Assembly: GCF_947581735.1 (NCBI RefSeq)
Contig: NZ_CANPVT010000001.1
Location: forward strand, 1-64,000
Reading direction: 5' to 3'
Origin: Candidatus Palauibacter soopunensis
GTDB lineage: Bacteria > Gemmatimonadota > Gemmatimonadetes > Palauibacterales > Palauibacteraceae
Length of the DNA: 64,000 nucleotides
The translations under genes were made by a program, and so were the position numbers. The first letter of the stretch is position 1. Each line of letters starts with the position of its first letter. The notes under the pieces are model-generated. The model was given only the letters and a program-made list of their open reading frames with translations. It did not search any database and was not told where the DNA came from. This document shows positions 1 through 9,389 of the stretch, one piece after another.

Positions 1-178
1 CATACCCACCATAATACACACCACATGGCGGGAGATGCAAGGGGACGGAGCTAGCTCGTCCGGGATGACGGCGACACCGAAATGCCGCGACAAATCAATA
101 GAGTTAGGTAATTTATGGACGACATGGGACTCGACTGGAAGACGCGAGCGTTCTATGGAATACAGCCCCGCGGGAACG

Positions 179-928
179 TCAGGGAGAGGGCTCGAGGCCA
201 GTCGACCAGGCGGCCGCGGAGGCCGCGATTTCGTCCGCCACCTCCTCGTTCGTGAGGTCGCTGCGCTTGAGGACGCGGAAGGAGTGGTCGGCGCCCTCCA
301 GCTCGTGGAGCGTGGCGAGTGGGCCGAGCGAGGCGCACGTCTCTTCGATCAGGTCCCGGCGGGCGAGCGCGTCCCGCGTCCCCTGCAGGAAGAGCATCGG
401 CACCGTCACGCCGCCGAGGTGGGCCGCGCGCTCGGCGGCGCGCTCGGGACGGCCGGGCGCGTGGAGCAGGAATCCGAAGAAGACGAGGCCGCGCACCCCC
501 GGCAGCGGCGCGTCGGAAGCGGCGGTCGAGGTCATGCGACCCCCCATCGACTTGCCGCCCGCCAGCAGCGGAAGCCCGTCCGCCAGGGCGGCGGCCTTCG
601 CGACGGCGGCTCGGACGGTCTCCACGAGGATCGGCGGCCGGTCGGGAGGCCGGCGGCGGCCGGAGAGCGCCCGCGCCTCCATGTAGGGGAAGTGGTAGCG
701 AAACGATGCGATCCCCTGCCCCGCCAGCCGCTGCGCCATGTCCGACATGAACGGGTGCTCGATCCCCGCCCCGGCCCCGTGCGCGAAGGCGAGCATGGCG
801 CGCGGCTCCGGCGGGCGCACAAGCAGCGCCGACACTTCACTCACGCGGAGGGAGACGAACTGAGCCTGCTCGGAGAAGCGATGCGTCTCGCCGACCTCGC
901 CGGCCGCGCGCGGAGCAGGCCCGCTCAC
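179..928 (-). CDS. Alpha/beta hydrolase, KANL3/Tex30-like
   Basis: A 249-residue cytosolic alpha/beta hydrolase with no signal peptide. An early HGAGAG stretch fits the oxyanion loop. The nucleophile elbow is GGKSMGGR, followed by a probable acid in QGTRD and a catalytic histidine in GADHSF, so the triad looks complete. This elbow and the short length match the KANL3/Tex30-like branch (dienelactone-hydrolase-like clan). The substrate cannot be read from the sequence. The start codon overlaps the stop of the upstream MFS exporter in an ATGA, so the two genes are translationally coupled and probably serve one detoxification or export task; that role is inferred. Confidence 0.85.
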   Translation of the reverse strand: MSGPAPRAAGEVGETHRFSEQAQFVSLRVSEVSALLVRPPEPRAMLAFAHGAGAGIEHPFMSDMAQRLAGQGIASFRYHFPYMEARALSGRRRPPDRPPILVETVRAAVAKAAALADGLPLLAGGKSMGGRMTSTAASDAPLPGVRGLVFFGFLLHAPGRPERAAERAAHLGGVTVPMLFLQGTRDALARRDLIEETCASLGPLATLHELEGADHSFRVLKRSDLTNEEVADEIAASAAAWSTGLEPSP

Positions 929-2190
929 GGCGACTTCGTGTCCGGCTGGTCACGCGGTTCGTGCGCGGCGACCGGGCCCGTCCAGCGGTCCGTGGGATCG
1001 AGTGCTTCTTCCGCCGTGGGATCGCGCGGCGCCGGGATCCGGAGCGCCAGCCACAGGGCGATGGCCGACGCCGCGGCCCCGACGAGGAACGGGCTCTCGA
1101 TCGAGTACAGTTCGAACAGGTGGCCCGCCGCCAGCGGCGCCAACACACGGCCCAGGCCCCCGGCCACCTGGCTTCCGCCGAGCACGGACCCCTGTGAGTG
1201 CTCATCCGTGTTCCGCGAGATCAGGGCGTGGAGCGACGGGAAGATGAGTCCCGTCGCCGCCGCCCAACTCGGCACGAGGAACCAGAGTTGCCAGCGGTCG
1301 GCCAGGAACGGGATGGCGCCCACGCCCAGGGCGAGCAGCGCGCACCCCGCGCGCACGGTGTTCGGTTCGCCGAACCGCTTCACGATCCGCCCGACGAGCC
1401 CGCCGCGCACGATCACGGTGACGCCTCCCGCGAGCGTGAACACGAGACCCATGTCCGCAGCCGTCATCGCGAACACGCGCTCGGTGTAGAGGGCGAGCAC
1501 CGACGTCATCGAAGTGAAGCAGGCGAGCGTCAGAAAATACACGACGAGGAGCAGCCACAGCGGAAACCGCGTCAGAGAGCCCAGCCACATCCCGACGGTC
1601 GCGGCCTCCCCCTTCGACGCGTCGGCCCGGCCGGAGCGGAAGTGCCGCGACTCCGGCAGCAGGACCATCGCCGCCATCAGGTTCAGCAGGCACAGCCCCC
1701 CGGCGACGTAACCCGGTGCTCCCAGCCCGAAGCGGCTGAAGAACCCGCCGATCGCCGGTCCGAGCATGATCCCGAGGCCGGACGCGGCCCCGATGAAGCC
1801 GAGTCCCCGGGCCCGTTCCTCGCCCTCCGTGGAGTCCGCGACGTATGCCTGCGCGATCCCGAGCGTCCCGCCGGCGGCACCCGCCGTCGCGCGAGAGATG
1901 AGGAGGAGCCACAGGTTGTCCGCGAGCGCGAACAGGAGGTACGAGAGCGCCGACGCCAGAAGCCCGATGAGGAGGAGGCGCCGGCGTCCCACCCGGTCGG
2001 AGAACCGTCCCCAGATCGGTGCCGACAGGAGTTGCGTGATGGAGAACGAAGCGATGATGAGGGTGACCCAGCGCGGCGAGGCGCCCAGTTCCTCGGCGTA
2101 GAACGGGAGCAGCGGGAGGACGATGCCGAAACCCATCATGTCCACCATCACCGTCCCGAACAGGACGCCGAGTCCGGAGCGTCTCAGCAT
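925..2190 (-). CDS. MFS transporter, TetA-like drug/metabolite exporter
   Basis: A 421-residue inner-membrane protein with about twelve hydrophobic segments, the usual length for the DHA1 branch of the major facilitator superfamily. The loop after TM2 carries GRFSDRVGRRRLL, a close match to MFS motif A. TM4/TM5 carry a GIMLGPAIGG stretch, typical of motif C in drug/H+ antiporters. Proton-driven efflux of a small hydrophobic compound is the likely role; the substrate is unknown. It is the first gene of a two-gene minus-strand operon, coupled by ATGA to the hydrolase, and is divergent from the beta-oxidation operon across about 215 bases. The C-terminal tail is hydrophilic and charged. Confidence 0.88.
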   Translation of the reverse strand: MLRRSGLGVLFGTVMVDMMGFGIVLPLLPFYAEELGASPRWVTLIIASFSITQLLSAPIWGRFSDRVGRRRLLLIGLLASALSYLLFALADNLWLLLISRATAGAAGGTLGIAQAYVADSTEGEERARGLGFIGAASGLGIMLGPAIGGFFSRFGLGAPGYVAGGLCLLNLMAAMVLLPESRHFRSGRADASKGEAATVGMWLGSLTRFPLWLLLVVYFLTLACFTSMTSVLALYTERVFAMTAADMGLVFTLAGGVTVIVRGGLVGRIVKRFGEPNTVRAGCALLALGVGAIPFLADRWQLWFLVPSWAAATGLIFPSLHALISRNTDEHSQGSVLGGSQVAGGLGRVLAPLAAGHLFELYSIESPFLVGAAASAIALWLALRIPAPRDPTAEEALDPTDRWTGPVAAHEPRDQPDTKSP

Positions 2191-2259
2191 GCGAGCAAGG
2201 TCTTCACTCTGGTCACGACACCCCGGGCCGACTCCACGTTGCGCTCCGAATCGCGTCCG

Positions 2260-2301
2260 CGTGACGGAGCGGAACTCGTGGAGAACTCACTGTACGTCAC
2301 G
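2260..2301. promoter_or_regulatory. Inverted repeat in divergent intergenic region
   Basis: CGTGACG at 2260-2266 is repeated as CGTCACG at 2295-2301, with 28 bases between. It lies between the diverging MFS exporter and the acyl-CoA operon, where a regulator could serve both. The arms are short and widely spaced, so this may be chance. No clear sigma-70 promoter was found beside it. Confidence 0.2.
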
Positions 2302-2405
2302 CGGGAGCCGGGATAGTTTGACCGTCCGCCGCAAGCCGGGGGAAGGCCCGGCGCGGCGGCCTCTCGCACCTCATCTTTCGAGTGGTTCTCAAGAGGAAGG
2401 AATCC

Positions 2406-3200
2406 ATGGCTGACACGCTGATTCGTTATGCGGCCGACGACGGCGTCGCGGTCTTCACGATCGACGACCCGCCCGCGAACACATACACGTACGAGATGAT
2501 GCGCGACCTGGACGACGCGATCCTGCGCGCGCGCTTCGACGAGAACGTCCACGTCATCGTCATCCGGGGCGAGGGAGACAGGTTCTTCTCCGCCGGGGCG
2601 AACATCAAGATGCTCCAGACCTCGGACCCCTACTTCAAGTACTTCTTCTGCTTGCACGCGAACGAGACGCTGACCCGCCTCGAGCACACGCCCAAGCTCG
2701 TGATCGGCGCCCTCAACGGGCACACCGTGGGCGGCGGACTCGAGATCGCGCTCGCCTGCGACATCCGGATCGCCCGCCGGGACGCGGGGAAGATCGGGCT
2801 GCCCGAGGTCAACCTCGGCGTTCTCCCGGGGACGGGCGGGACGCAGCGGCTCGGCCGGCTGCTCGGGAAGCCCAAGGCCATCGAATTGATGGCGGAGGGC
2901 CGCACCTTCGGGTTCGAGGAGGCGCTGGAACTGGGGCTCGTGAACAAGGTGTTCGAGGGGGATGACGAGGAATTCCACGCGCAGGTGATGGAGTACGCGC
3001 GGCAGTTCACGCCGCCCCACAAGGCGTCGCGCGCGGTGGGCCGCATCAAGCGGTCGGTGTGCAGCGGGGTCGAGGTGCCCTTCTCCGAGGGCCTCGCGAT
3101 CGAGCGCGAGCTGCAGCAGCTGCTCTTCCAGGGGGACGATGCGCGCGAGGGTCTCGCGGCCTACGTCGAGCGGCGGGCACCCGAGTTCGCGGGCCGCTAG
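2406..3200 (+). CDS. Enoyl-CoA hydratase/isomerase family protein
   Basis: A crotonase-fold protein of 264 residues. [11 protein letters not shown] gives the first oxyanion-hole segment, and [14 protein letters not shown] the second. [14 protein letters not shown] carries the glutamates usual in enoyl-CoA hydratases. It should hydrate trans-2-enoyl-CoA in beta-oxidation or a related acyl-CoA route. The ATG at 2406 is chosen because AGGAAGG sits seven bases upstream; an in-frame ATG at 2382 has no such site. It opens a plus-strand cluster of thiolase, second hydratase, 3-hydroxyacyl-CoA dehydrogenase and SDR, which together could complete an acyl-CoA degradation spiral. The exact substrate is not determined. 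Confidence 0.88.
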   Translation: MADTLIRYAADDGVAVFTIDDPPANTYTYEMMRDLDDAILRARFDENVHVIVIRGEGDRFFSAGANIKMLQTSDPYFKYFFCLHANETLTRLEHTPKLVIGALNGHTVGGGLEIALACDIRIARRDAGKIGLPEVNLGVLPGTGGTQRLGRLLGKPKAIELMAEGRTFGFEEALELGLVNKVFEGDDEEFHAQVMEYARQFTPPHKASRAVGRIKRSVCSGVEVPFSEGLAIERELQQLLFQGDDAREGLAAYVERRAPEFAGR

Positions 3201-3245
3201 GGCGCGGCGGATCGGGCAGAGACGGCAGGAGCAGGGAGCGGAGCG

Positions 3246-4466
3246 ATGAGCGGCGCCGACCGCACGCCGGTCATCATCGACGCCGTCCGCACGCCGGTGG
3301 GACGCGCGGGCGGCGCGCTCTCGTCGATTCGGGCCGACGACCTCCTGGCGCACGCGATCCGCGCCCTTGTGGAGCGGACCGGGGTCCCGGCCGGCCGCAT
3401 CGAGGACGTGATCGCCGGGTGCACGAACCAGGCCGGCGAGGACAACCGCAACGTGGCCCGCATGGCCGGCCTCCTGGCCGGACTCCCCGTCGAGGTCGCG
3501 GGCCAGACCGTGAACCGGCTCTGCGGGTCCGGGCTGCAGGCGGTCGTCGCCGCGGCGCATGCGATCCGGGCCGGCGAGGGCGACGTGTTCATCGCGGGCG
3601 GGGTCGAGAGCATGTCCCGCGCGCCGTGGGTCATGCTGAAGACGGACCGGGCTTTCTCGCGCGTGCCGCCGAAGCTCGCGGACACCACCGTCGGCTGGCG
3701 CTTCGCGAACCCCGCCATGCCGGAGCCGTGGACGATCCCGCTCGCCGAGACCGCGGAGGTCGTGGCGGAGGACCACGGCGTCCGACGCGGGGAGCAGGAC
3801 GCCTTCGCGGTGGAGAGCCAGCGCCGCGCCGCCGCCGCGATCGAGGCGGGCCGGTTCGCCGACGAGATCGTCCCGATCGAAGTCCCGCAGCGGAAGGGCG
3901 ACCCCCTGCGGGTGGAGGGCGACGAGCACCCCCGCCCCGGCACGACCCCCGAACAGCTCGCCCGCCTGCGCGCCGCCTTCCGGGCCGACGGCACGGTGAC
4001 GGCGGGCAACGCTTCCGGCATCAACGACGGGGCGGCCGCCGTCCTCATTACAAGCCGGGCCGCAGCGGACGAACTCGGCCTTCGGCCGATGGCCCGCGTG
4101 GGGGCCTCGGCGGTCTCCGGCGTGGAGCCGCAGCGGATGGGGATCGGCCCCGTGCCCGCCACCCGCAAAGCCCTTCAACGCTCGGGACTTATGGTTGATG
4201 ACCTCGACCTGATTGAACTCAACGAGGCGTTCGCCGCGCAGGCCCTGCCCTGCATCGCCGAACTCGGCCTCGATCCGGACCGCGTGAACGTGAACGGGGG
4301 CGCGATCGCGCTCGGCCATCCGCTTGGCTGTACCGGCGCCAAGATCCTCACGACGCTCGTGCACGAGATGCGGCGGCGGGGCGCAGCCCACGGGCTCGTC
4401 ACCATGTGTATCGGGGTCGGCCAGGGGATCGCGCTCCTCGTGCACCGCGACGCGGACACGGCATGA
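3246..4466 (+). CDS. Acetyl-CoA acyltransferase (thiolase)
   Basis: A 406-residue thiolase of normal family length. The acyl-accepting cysteine lies in [11 protein letters not shown] (about C93). The general-base histidine is in [10 protein letters not shown] (about H358), and the second cysteine is in MCIGVGQG (about C388), so the active site is complete. [11 protein letters not shown] is the usual conserved block. It cleaves a 3-oxoacyl-CoA with CoA to acetyl-CoA and a shortened acyl-CoA. The sequence is of the PcaF/PaaJ/FadA type, but chain preference cannot be told. It follows the first hydratase by 45 bases and precedes the second by 25, so it is part of the same operon. Confidence 0.92.
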   Translation: MSGADRTPVIIDAVRTPVGRAGGALSSIRADDLLAHAIRALVERTGVPAGRIEDVIAGCTNQAGEDNRNVARMAGLLAGLPVEVAGQTVNRLCGSGLQAVVAAAHAIRAGEGDVFIAGGVESMSRAPWVMLKTDRAFSRVPPKLADTTVGWRFANPAMPEPWTIPLAETAEVVAEDHGVRRGEQDAFAVESQRRAAAAIEAGRFADEIVPIEVPQRKGDPLRVEGDEHPRPGTTPEQLARLRAAFRADGTVTAGNASGINDGAAAVLITSRAAADELGLRPMARVGASAVSGVEPQRMGIGPVPATRKALQRSGLMVDDLDLIELNEAFAAQALPCIAELGLDPDRVNVNGGAIALGHPLGCTGAKILTTLVHEMRRRGAAHGLVTMCIGVGQGIALLVHRDADTA

Positions 4467-4491
4467 CGCCGGCGGATTCGGCGGGGTCGAC

Positions 4492-5340
4492 ATGAGCGAG
4501 GCACACGTCCTGATCGAGATCGAGGACGGCGTGGGGACGCTCACGCTGAACCGGCCGGACAAGCTCAACGCATTCATCGGTGAGATGCGGAGCGAGATCG
4601 CCGGCGGGATCGAGGCGCTCGGCGCGGACGACGGGGTGCGCGCGGTCATCATCACCGGAACCGGGCGGGCGTTCTGCGCCGGCGCCGACGTCAAGTACCT
4701 CACCCATCTCATCGAAACGCGGGCGGTCGACGAGGCCGTCGCCCTGGTCGAGGCGGGACGCCGGGTCGCGGGGGCCATCCGGGGGATGCCCAAGCCCGTG
4801 ATCGCCGCGGTGAACGGGCCCGCGGCGGGGGGCGGCGCGAACCTCGCCCTCGCCTGCGACCTCCGGATCGCCTCCGAGACGGCGTCGATCGGCCAGACCT
4901 TCAACCGCATCGGCCTCCACCCGGACTGGGGCGGGACCTACGCCGTGCCCCGTCTCGTGGGTCCGGCGCGCGCCGCGGAGCTTTTCTTCTTCGCGGAGAT
5001 GGTTCCGGCCGCCGAGTGCGAACGAATGGGGCTCGTGAACCGCGTGGTCCCCCCGGAGGAGCTCATGCCGCTCGCCCGCGAGTGGGCGCGCACGCTGGCG
5101 CGGAAGCCGGCCCTGCCCCTCCGGCTCGCGAAGGAAGCGGTGCGGCGCTCCCTCTCGTCCAGTTTCGGCGAGATGATGGACTACGAGACAGCGGCGCAGA
5201 AGGCGTGCTTCGAGTCCGCGGACGCGCTCGAAGGCGTCCGGGCGTTCGTCGAGAAGCGGACGCCCCGGTTCGGGAGCGGCGGCGAGGGCGGCGGAGAGGC
5301 GGAGAACCCGGGGACGACGGAGGCGGGTGAGCGTGTCTGA
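4492..5340 (+). CDS. Enoyl-CoA hydratase/isomerase, second copy
   Basis: A second crotonase-fold enzyme of 282 residues. [10 protein letters not shown] and [13 protein letters not shown] form the oxyanion hole. In the catalytic segment, [10 protein letters not shown] replaces the usual GLxPGxGGT, as in the PaaG/isomerase-like part of the family. It may therefore isomerise or act on a bulkier acyl-CoA; that is inference. The start is the ATG at 4492, where homology begins. The last 20 or so residues are a low-complexity Gly/Glu tail beyond the fold. Its end overlaps the start of the GNAT gene by 14 bases. Confidence 0.88.
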   Translation: MSEAHVLIEIEDGVGTLTLNRPDKLNAFIGEMRSEIAGGIEALGADDGVRAVIITGTGRAFCAGADVKYLTHLIETRAVDEAVALVEAGRRVAGAIRGMPKPVIAAVNGPAAGGGANLALACDLRIASETASIGQTFNRIGLHPDWGGTYAVPRLVGPARAAELFFFAEMVPAAECERMGLVNRVVPPEELMPLAREWARTLARKPALPLRLAKEAVRRSLSSSFGEMMDYETAAQKACFESADALEGVRAFVEKRTPRFGSGGEGGGEAENPGTTEAGERV

Positions 5341-5851
5341 GACCGTCACCATTCGACAGGCCCACGTCGGCGACATCGATGAACTCGTCGCGATGTGGAC
5401 CCGGTACATGCGGATTCATGCCCTCAATCCCGCCTACCGCCGGCTTCGCACGGACGCGCTCGAAACGCGCGCGGGGATGTTCCGCCGCCATATCGAAGAG
5501 GCCACGAGCGTCGTCTTCGTGCTGGAGGCGGAAGACGGCGGCCTCGACGGCATGCTCGTCTGTTTCGTGGAGGAGAACGAGCCCCTGTTCGACCCGCCGC
5601 GCTACGTGCGCATCCAGACCCCGTTCGTGAGGCGGGAGGAGCGACGCAAGGGGAACCTGCGGCGCCTGCTGCGCGCGGCCTTCGAGTGGGCGACGGACTG
5701 GGACATCCACGAGGTGCGCCTCTTTACCGGAGCGGACAACCTGATCGCGAACGCGCTCGCCGATGACCTCGGCTTCGAGGCCATCGAGGTCGTGCGCCGG
5801 TACTCGCTCCGCCCCGAACCGGAAATGAACCCGGAGGACTGGATCGAATGA
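5327..5851 (+). CDS. GNAT-family N-acetyltransferase
   Basis: A 174-residue protein with the GNAT pattern. An N-terminal beta-alpha start (TIRQAHVGDIDELV) leads to a central beta4 segment and then a basic acetyl-CoA pyrophosphate loop near RREERRKGNLRRLL. That loop deviates from the classic Q/RxxGxG/A, so cofactor binding is likely but not certain. The terminal part (NALADDLGFEAIE) is the usual C-terminal GNAT helix and strand. The start is a GTG inside the end of the preceding hydratase gene, and the stop overlaps the next gene as ATGA, so it is a true operon member. The acetylated substrate is unknown. Confidence 0.75.
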   Translation: MSVSETVTIRQAHVGDIDELVAMWTRYMRIHALNPAYRRLRTDALETRAGMFRRHIEEATSVVFVLEAEDGGLDGMLVCFVEENEPLFDPPRYVRIQTPFVRREERRKGNLRRLLRAAFEWATDWDIHEVRLFTGADNLIANALADDLGFEAIEVVRRYSLRPEPEMNPEDWIE

Positions 5852-6705
5852 CGGCTCGTCCGGCGCTGGCCGTGCTCGGGGCCGGCACGATGGGACACGG
5901 GATCGCCCAGGTCGCGGCGATGGCCGGCTACGACACCCGGCTGTTCGACGTCATGCCCGACGTGCTGGAGACGGCGCGCGAGCGCATCGAAGCCAACCTC
6001 CGCAAGGGGATCCAGCGCGGGAAGGTTACGCCCGAAGCGCGCGACCGTGCGCTCGACGGATTGTCGTACAGCCGGTACCTGAGCGAAGCCGCCGCCGGTG
6101 TCGGGATCGCAATCGAAGCCGTTCCGGAGAAGCTCGATCTCAAGCAAAAGGTTCTCGCGCGGTGTGCGGAGGCGGCCGCCGACGGCGCCCTGCTCGCCAC
6201 GAACACCTCTTCCCTTTCCATCACCGCGCTCGCGGAGGGGCTCCCGTCGCCCGACCGCGTGATCGGGATGCACTTCTTCAACCCCGTCCACATCATGGCG
6301 CTCGTCGAGATCGTGCGTGGGGCGGAGACCTCCGACGAAACCGTGGCGACGGCGCGGGAGGTCGCCGAGCGCCTGGGGAAGACGCCGATCGTCATCGCCG
6401 ACTCGCCCGGGTTCGCCTCCTCGCGACTCGGGCTTGCGCTCGGGCTGGAGGCGATCCGCATGGTGGAGGAGGGCGTGGCGAGCGCGGAGGACATCGACAC
6501 CGCGATGATGCTTGGCTACCGGCATCCCATGGGACCGCTGAAACTTGGAGACCTCGTCGGACTCGACGTCCGGCTCGACATCGCCCGCTACCTGCACGAG
6601 GCGCTGGGATCGCCCGTCTTCGAGCCTCCGGCCCTGCTCGAGCGGATGGTGGCGGCGGGCCGCCTCGGCCGGAAGAGCGGACGCGGCTTCTACCGCTGGG
6701 ACTGA
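5848..6705 (+). CDS. 3-hydroxyacyl-CoA dehydrogenase
   Basis: A 285-residue NAD-dependent dehydrogenase of the single-function Hbd/PaaH type. The N-terminal Rossmann motif GAGTMG is at residues 11-16. NTSSLSIT and GMHFFNPVHIMALVEIV contain the substrate-binding serine/asparagine and the catalytic histidine. The C-terminal dimerisation domain (GYRHPMGPLKLGDLVGLD) is also recognisable. It oxidises 3-hydroxyacyl-CoA to 3-oxoacyl-CoA, the step between the hydratases and the thiolase encoded just upstream. Its ATG overlaps the GNAT stop (ATGA). The length is normal and nothing is missing. Confidence 0.93.
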   Translation: MTARPALAVLGAGTMGHGIAQVAAMAGYDTRLFDVMPDVLETARERIEANLRKGIQRGKVTPEARDRALDGLSYSRYLSEAAAGVGIAIEAVPEKLDLKQKVLARCAEAAADGALLATNTSSLSITALAEGLPSPDRVIGMHFFNPVHIMALVEIVRGAETSDETVATAREVAERLGKTPIVIADSPGFASSRLGLALGLEAIRMVEEGVASAEDIDTAMMLGYRHPMGPLKLGDLVGLDVRLDIARYLHEALGSPVFEPPALLERMVAAGRLGRKSGRGFYRWD

Positions 6706-6727
6706 CGCCAGGAACCAGGAGACACTC

Positions 6728-8083
6728 GTGAGCAACGTACAGACCGCCCCGCAGACATCCTCGACCCACTCCGCCGCCGCCGCACCGGAGACGGAGTCCC
6801 GGACGCGGGCGCTGACCGCGGCGCAGAGCGACTACCTCTATCCCTGGGTTCGTCCCTACTACGGCGAGCCGCTCGCGCTCTCCCGGGGCGAGGGCGTCTG
6901 GCTCACCGACGTGGACGGCGACGAGTACCTGGATCTGTTCGCGGGCATCCTCACGACTTCGGTCGGCCACTGTAACCCGGCGGTCGTGGAGGCGGCGCGC
7001 GCACAGATGGAGCGGCTCGGACACACCTCGGCCCTCTACGTGACGGAAGGCCAGATCGAGGCTGCGCGCTCCCTGGCGGAAATCACGCCGGGCGCCCTCC
7101 GCACAAGCTGTTTCACGAACAGCGGCACGGAGGCGGTGGAATCCGCCGTCGCGACGGCGCGCCTGTACACGGGGCGGCACGAGATCGTCGCGCTGCGGCT
7201 CTCCTATTCGGGCAGGAGCACGCTCACGAGCCACATGACGGCGCAGGGCGCCTGGCGTCTGCCCGGCGGGGGCGTCGACGGGGTCGTGCACGCCCGGTCG
7301 CCGTACCTCTACCGATCTCCGGTCGGTGCCGGCCCCGAGGCGACGGACTTCTTCATCGACGACCTCGTGGAAGTCATCGAGACGACCACGGGCGGGAAGC
7401 CGGCCGCCTTCTTCGCCGAGACGATCCAGGGCGTGGCCGGCGTCATCGTGCCTCCCCCGGACTATTTCCGGAGAGCGGCGGAGGTGATCCGGAGCTACGG
7501 CGGCCTCTTCATCATCGACGAGGTGCAGGCGGGGTTCGGCCGGACCGGGGACCGCTGGTTCGGGATCGAACACTGGGGCGTCGAGCCGGACATCATGGTG
7601 ATGGCGAAGGGGATCGCGAACGGATTCCCCGTGGGGGCGACCGTCACGCGGCCGGAGATCGCCGAGGCCTGGCAGGGGCCGTCGATCTCCACGTACGGGG
7701 GCAACTCGGTCTCCATGGCCGCGATGGGCGCCACGCTGGGCGTGATGACGAGCGAGAACGTGCGGGCCCGCGCCGCCGAGCGGGGTGCGCAGCTTCGCGC
7801 GGGGCTCGAAGAGCTGAAGAGCACGCACGACTGGATCGGGGAGGTGCGGGGCATGGGGCTGATGCAGGGCATCGAGATGGTCGAGGACCGCTCCGGGAGA
7901 GCGCCGGACGGCGGGCGGGCCGGGGCGCTGCTCGAGGCGGCCCGCGAGGAGCGTCTGCTCATCGGGCGTGGCGGCCTGAACGGGCATGTGATCCGGATCG
8001 GGCCGTCGCTTCTCATCACGGAAGATGAGATGGCGGAGGGCATCCGCCGCCTCGGGGCCGCCTGCCGGCGGATCGACGGCTGA
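6728..8083 (+). CDS. Class III aminotransferase (PLP-dependent)
   Basis: A 451-residue fold-type I aminotransferase. FTNSGTEAVESA is the PLP phosphate-binding block. FIIDEVQAGFGRTG carries the cofactor-contacting aspartate, and MVMAKGIANGFPVG carries the Schiff-base lysine. This pattern fits the group holding 4-aminobutyrate, beta-alanine and AGXT2-type alanine-glyoxylate transaminases. Substrate choice inside that group cannot be read here. The start is GTG at 6728, preceded by CCAGGAGA; the first 30 or so residues are a disordered Ser/Thr/Ala extension. Placed among beta-oxidation enzymes, it could feed a beta-amino acid or amine-derived acyl chain into the pathway; this is inference. Confidence 0.88.
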   Translation: MSNVQTAPQTSSTHSAAAAPETESRTRALTAAQSDYLYPWVRPYYGEPLALSRGEGVWLTDVDGDEYLDLFAGILTTSVGHCNPAVVEAARAQMERLGHTSALYVTEGQIEAARSLAEITPGALRTSCFTNSGTEAVESAVATARLYTGRHEIVALRLSYSGRSTLTSHMTAQGAWRLPGGGVDGVVHARSPYLYRSPVGAGPEATDFFIDDLVEVIETTTGGKPAAFFAETIQGVAGVIVPPPDYFRRAAEVIRSYGGLFIIDEVQAGFGRTGDRWFGIEHWGVEPDIMVMAKGIANGFPVGATVTRPEIAEAWQGPSISTYGGNSVSMAAMGATLGVMTSENVRARAAERGAQLRAGLEELKSTHDWIGEVRGMGLMQGIEMVEDRSGRAPDGGRAGALLEAAREERLLIGRGGLNGHVIRIGPSLLITEDEMAEGIRRLGAACRRIDG

Positions 8084-8114
8084 CGCGGCGGGCCGCGCGC
8101 GAGGGCGTCCGGAC

Positions 8115-9020
8115 ATGAGCCGTCTCGCCGGGCGCGTGGCGATTGTGACGGGCGCCGGCCGCGGCATCGGCCGGGCCCACGCGCTCGCCCTGGCGGCCGG
8201 CGGGGCGAGCGTCGTCGTCAACGACCTCGGCACGGGCGTGCACGGCGACGGCGCCGATGGCGGGCCAGCCGAATCCGTCTGCGCCGAGATCCGGGCCGGC
8301 GGCGGCCGGGCCGTGGCCAGCCGTCACGACGTCTCCGACTGGACCGCCGCCCACGACCTCATCGCCCTCGCGGTCGAATCCTTCGGCGGACTCGACGTGC
8401 TCGTGAACAACGCCGGCATCCTCCGCGACCGGGCGCTGTTCAACATGTCGGAGGACGAGTGGGATGCCGTCGTGGCCGTCCACCTCAAGGGCCACGCCGC
8501 CCCCACCCGTCACGCGCTCGCCTGGTGGCGCGCGGAGGCGAAGGCCGGTCGGCTCCGCGCCGCCTCCGTCATCCACACGACCTCCTCCTCCGGGCTGTGC
8601 GGGAACTTCGGACAGGCGAACTACGGGGCCGCGAAGATGGGCATCGTCGGCCTCTCGAAGGTGCTCTCCATCGAGGGAGCCCCCTACGGCGTCCGCTCGA
8701 ACGTGATCTCGCCCTCGGCGCGAACGCGCATGGTCGCCGGCATGACGGGCGCCGATCAGCTGGCGGGGCCCGACGAGGCGGGATACGACCCGTTCGGGCC
8801 CGAGCACGTCGCCGCTCTCGCGGCGTGGCTCGCGGAGGCCGACTGCCCGGCCCGCGACCAGATCTTTCATGTGTCCGGGCGACGAGTCCGCGTGCTGGAG
8901 GTCCCGGGCATCGCGTTCGAGGCCCGCGCGGAGCGCGACTTCACGCCGGCCGCGCTCGCCGACGCGCTGGCGGACCGGCTCGTCGCTCCGCTCGGCGCCT
9001 TCGACCTGATCGTTGGCTGA
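8115..9020 (+). CDS. SDR-family 3-hydroxyacyl-CoA-type dehydrogenase
   Basis: A 301-residue short-chain dehydrogenase. TGAGRGIGRAHAL is the NAD(P)-binding motif, and NNAGILRD is the central NNAG block. The catalytic serine is in HTTSSSG and the YxxxK pair in NYGAAKMG. VVNDLGTG after the second strand resembles the dehydrogenase part of peroxisomal multifunctional enzyme 2, so a 3-hydroxyacyl-CoA substrate is plausible. A tail of about 60 residues extends beyond the usual 240-250 residue SDR core and has no recognised domain. The ATG at 8115 is the first start that gives the complete Rossmann strand. It is the last gene of the plus-strand acyl-CoA operon. Confidence 0.88.
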   Translation: MSRLAGRVAIVTGAGRGIGRAHALALAAGGASVVVNDLGTGVHGDGADGGPAESVCAEIRAGGGRAVASRHDVSDWTAAHDLIALAVESFGGLDVLVNNAGILRDRALFNMSEDEWDAVVAVHLKGHAAPTRHALAWWRAEAKAGRLRAASVIHTTSSSGLCGNFGQANYGAAKMGIVGLSKVLSIEGAPYGVRSNVISPSARTRMVAGMTGADQLAGPDEAGYDPFGPEHVAALAAWLAEADCPARDQIFHVSGRRVRVLEVPGIAFEARAERDFTPAALADALADRLVAPLGAFDLIVG

Positions 9021-9042
9021 AGTATCGGAAACGAGCCGGCGC

Positions 9043-9070
9043 TTGACGCTGTCGGCATCGGCGCTAGAGT
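9043..9070 (+). promoter_or_regulatory. Probable sigma-70 promoter for the ACP gene
   Basis: TTGACG at 9043-9048 and TAGAGT at 9065-9070 are separated by 16 bases, a good sigma-70 pattern in an otherwise GC-rich stretch. It starts just after the SDR stop, so the ACP gene can be transcribed separately from the acyl-CoA operon. The predicted leader is about 70 bases long. Confidence 0.5.
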
Positions 9071-9091
9071 ATCGTGGGCGGTAGAGTATCG
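9065..9091 (+). repeat. Direct repeat TAGAGTATCG, two copies
   Basis: TAGAGTATCG occurs at 9065-9074 and again at 9082-9091, exactly 17 bases apart. The first copy contains the proposed -10 element, so the pair could be a regulator site at the start of transcription or a second -10 box. Confidence 0.4.
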
Positions 9092-9147
9092 CCCCGCGAA
9101 TCATCGCAGGCGTACCCAATCCATACCCTTTGCGAAAGGCTGCTCCA

Positions 9148-9366
9148 ATGGCCGCTGAAGCTCGCCTCAGAGAACTCGTCAACGAGCATCTGGATCTGGG
9201 CCGTGAACCCCAGTGGGATGGTGGGCTCGCGGATTCAGGCGTTTCCTCGCTCGATGCCGTCGCCTTCAAGAAAGTCGTCGAGTCGGAGTTCGGCGTCTCG
9301 ATCCCCCCGGAGTGCTTTGACACGCTGCGCAAGCTGGCCGCGTACATCGACTCCCAGGCCGGCTGA
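9148..9366 (+). CDS. Free-standing acyl carrier protein
   Basis: A 72-residue acidic protein with the four-helix carrier-protein pattern. The probable phosphopantetheine serine lies in SGVSSLDAVAF, equivalent to the DSL motif, where the aspartate before the serine is replaced by serine. Helix II after it is well kept (FKKVVESEFGVSI). The ATG at 9148 is taken as start; an in-frame TTG at 9130 would add six residues. It carries an acyl group as a thioester, so it could serve the large polyketide synthase encoded on the opposite strand, or the hydrolase that follows. It is probably not the housekeeping AcpP, which normally keeps DSLD and sits beside fab genes. Confidence 0.8.
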   Translation: MAAEARLRELVNEHLDLGREPQWDGGLADSGVSSLDAVAFKKVVESEFGVSIPPECFDTLRKLAAYIDSQAG

Positions 9367-9389
9367 ACGCACCTCGCCGGCTTTGACTG

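Noticed and set aside
1-178. A gene at the left edge of the window.
   Set aside because: No frame here shows a recognisable protein or a good ribosome site, and no RNA gene or repeat was seen.
2184-4910. A long minus-strand open frame opposite the hydratase and thiolase genes.
   Set aside because: The opposite strand encodes complete enzymes with all catalytic motifs; this reading has none and is composition-driven.
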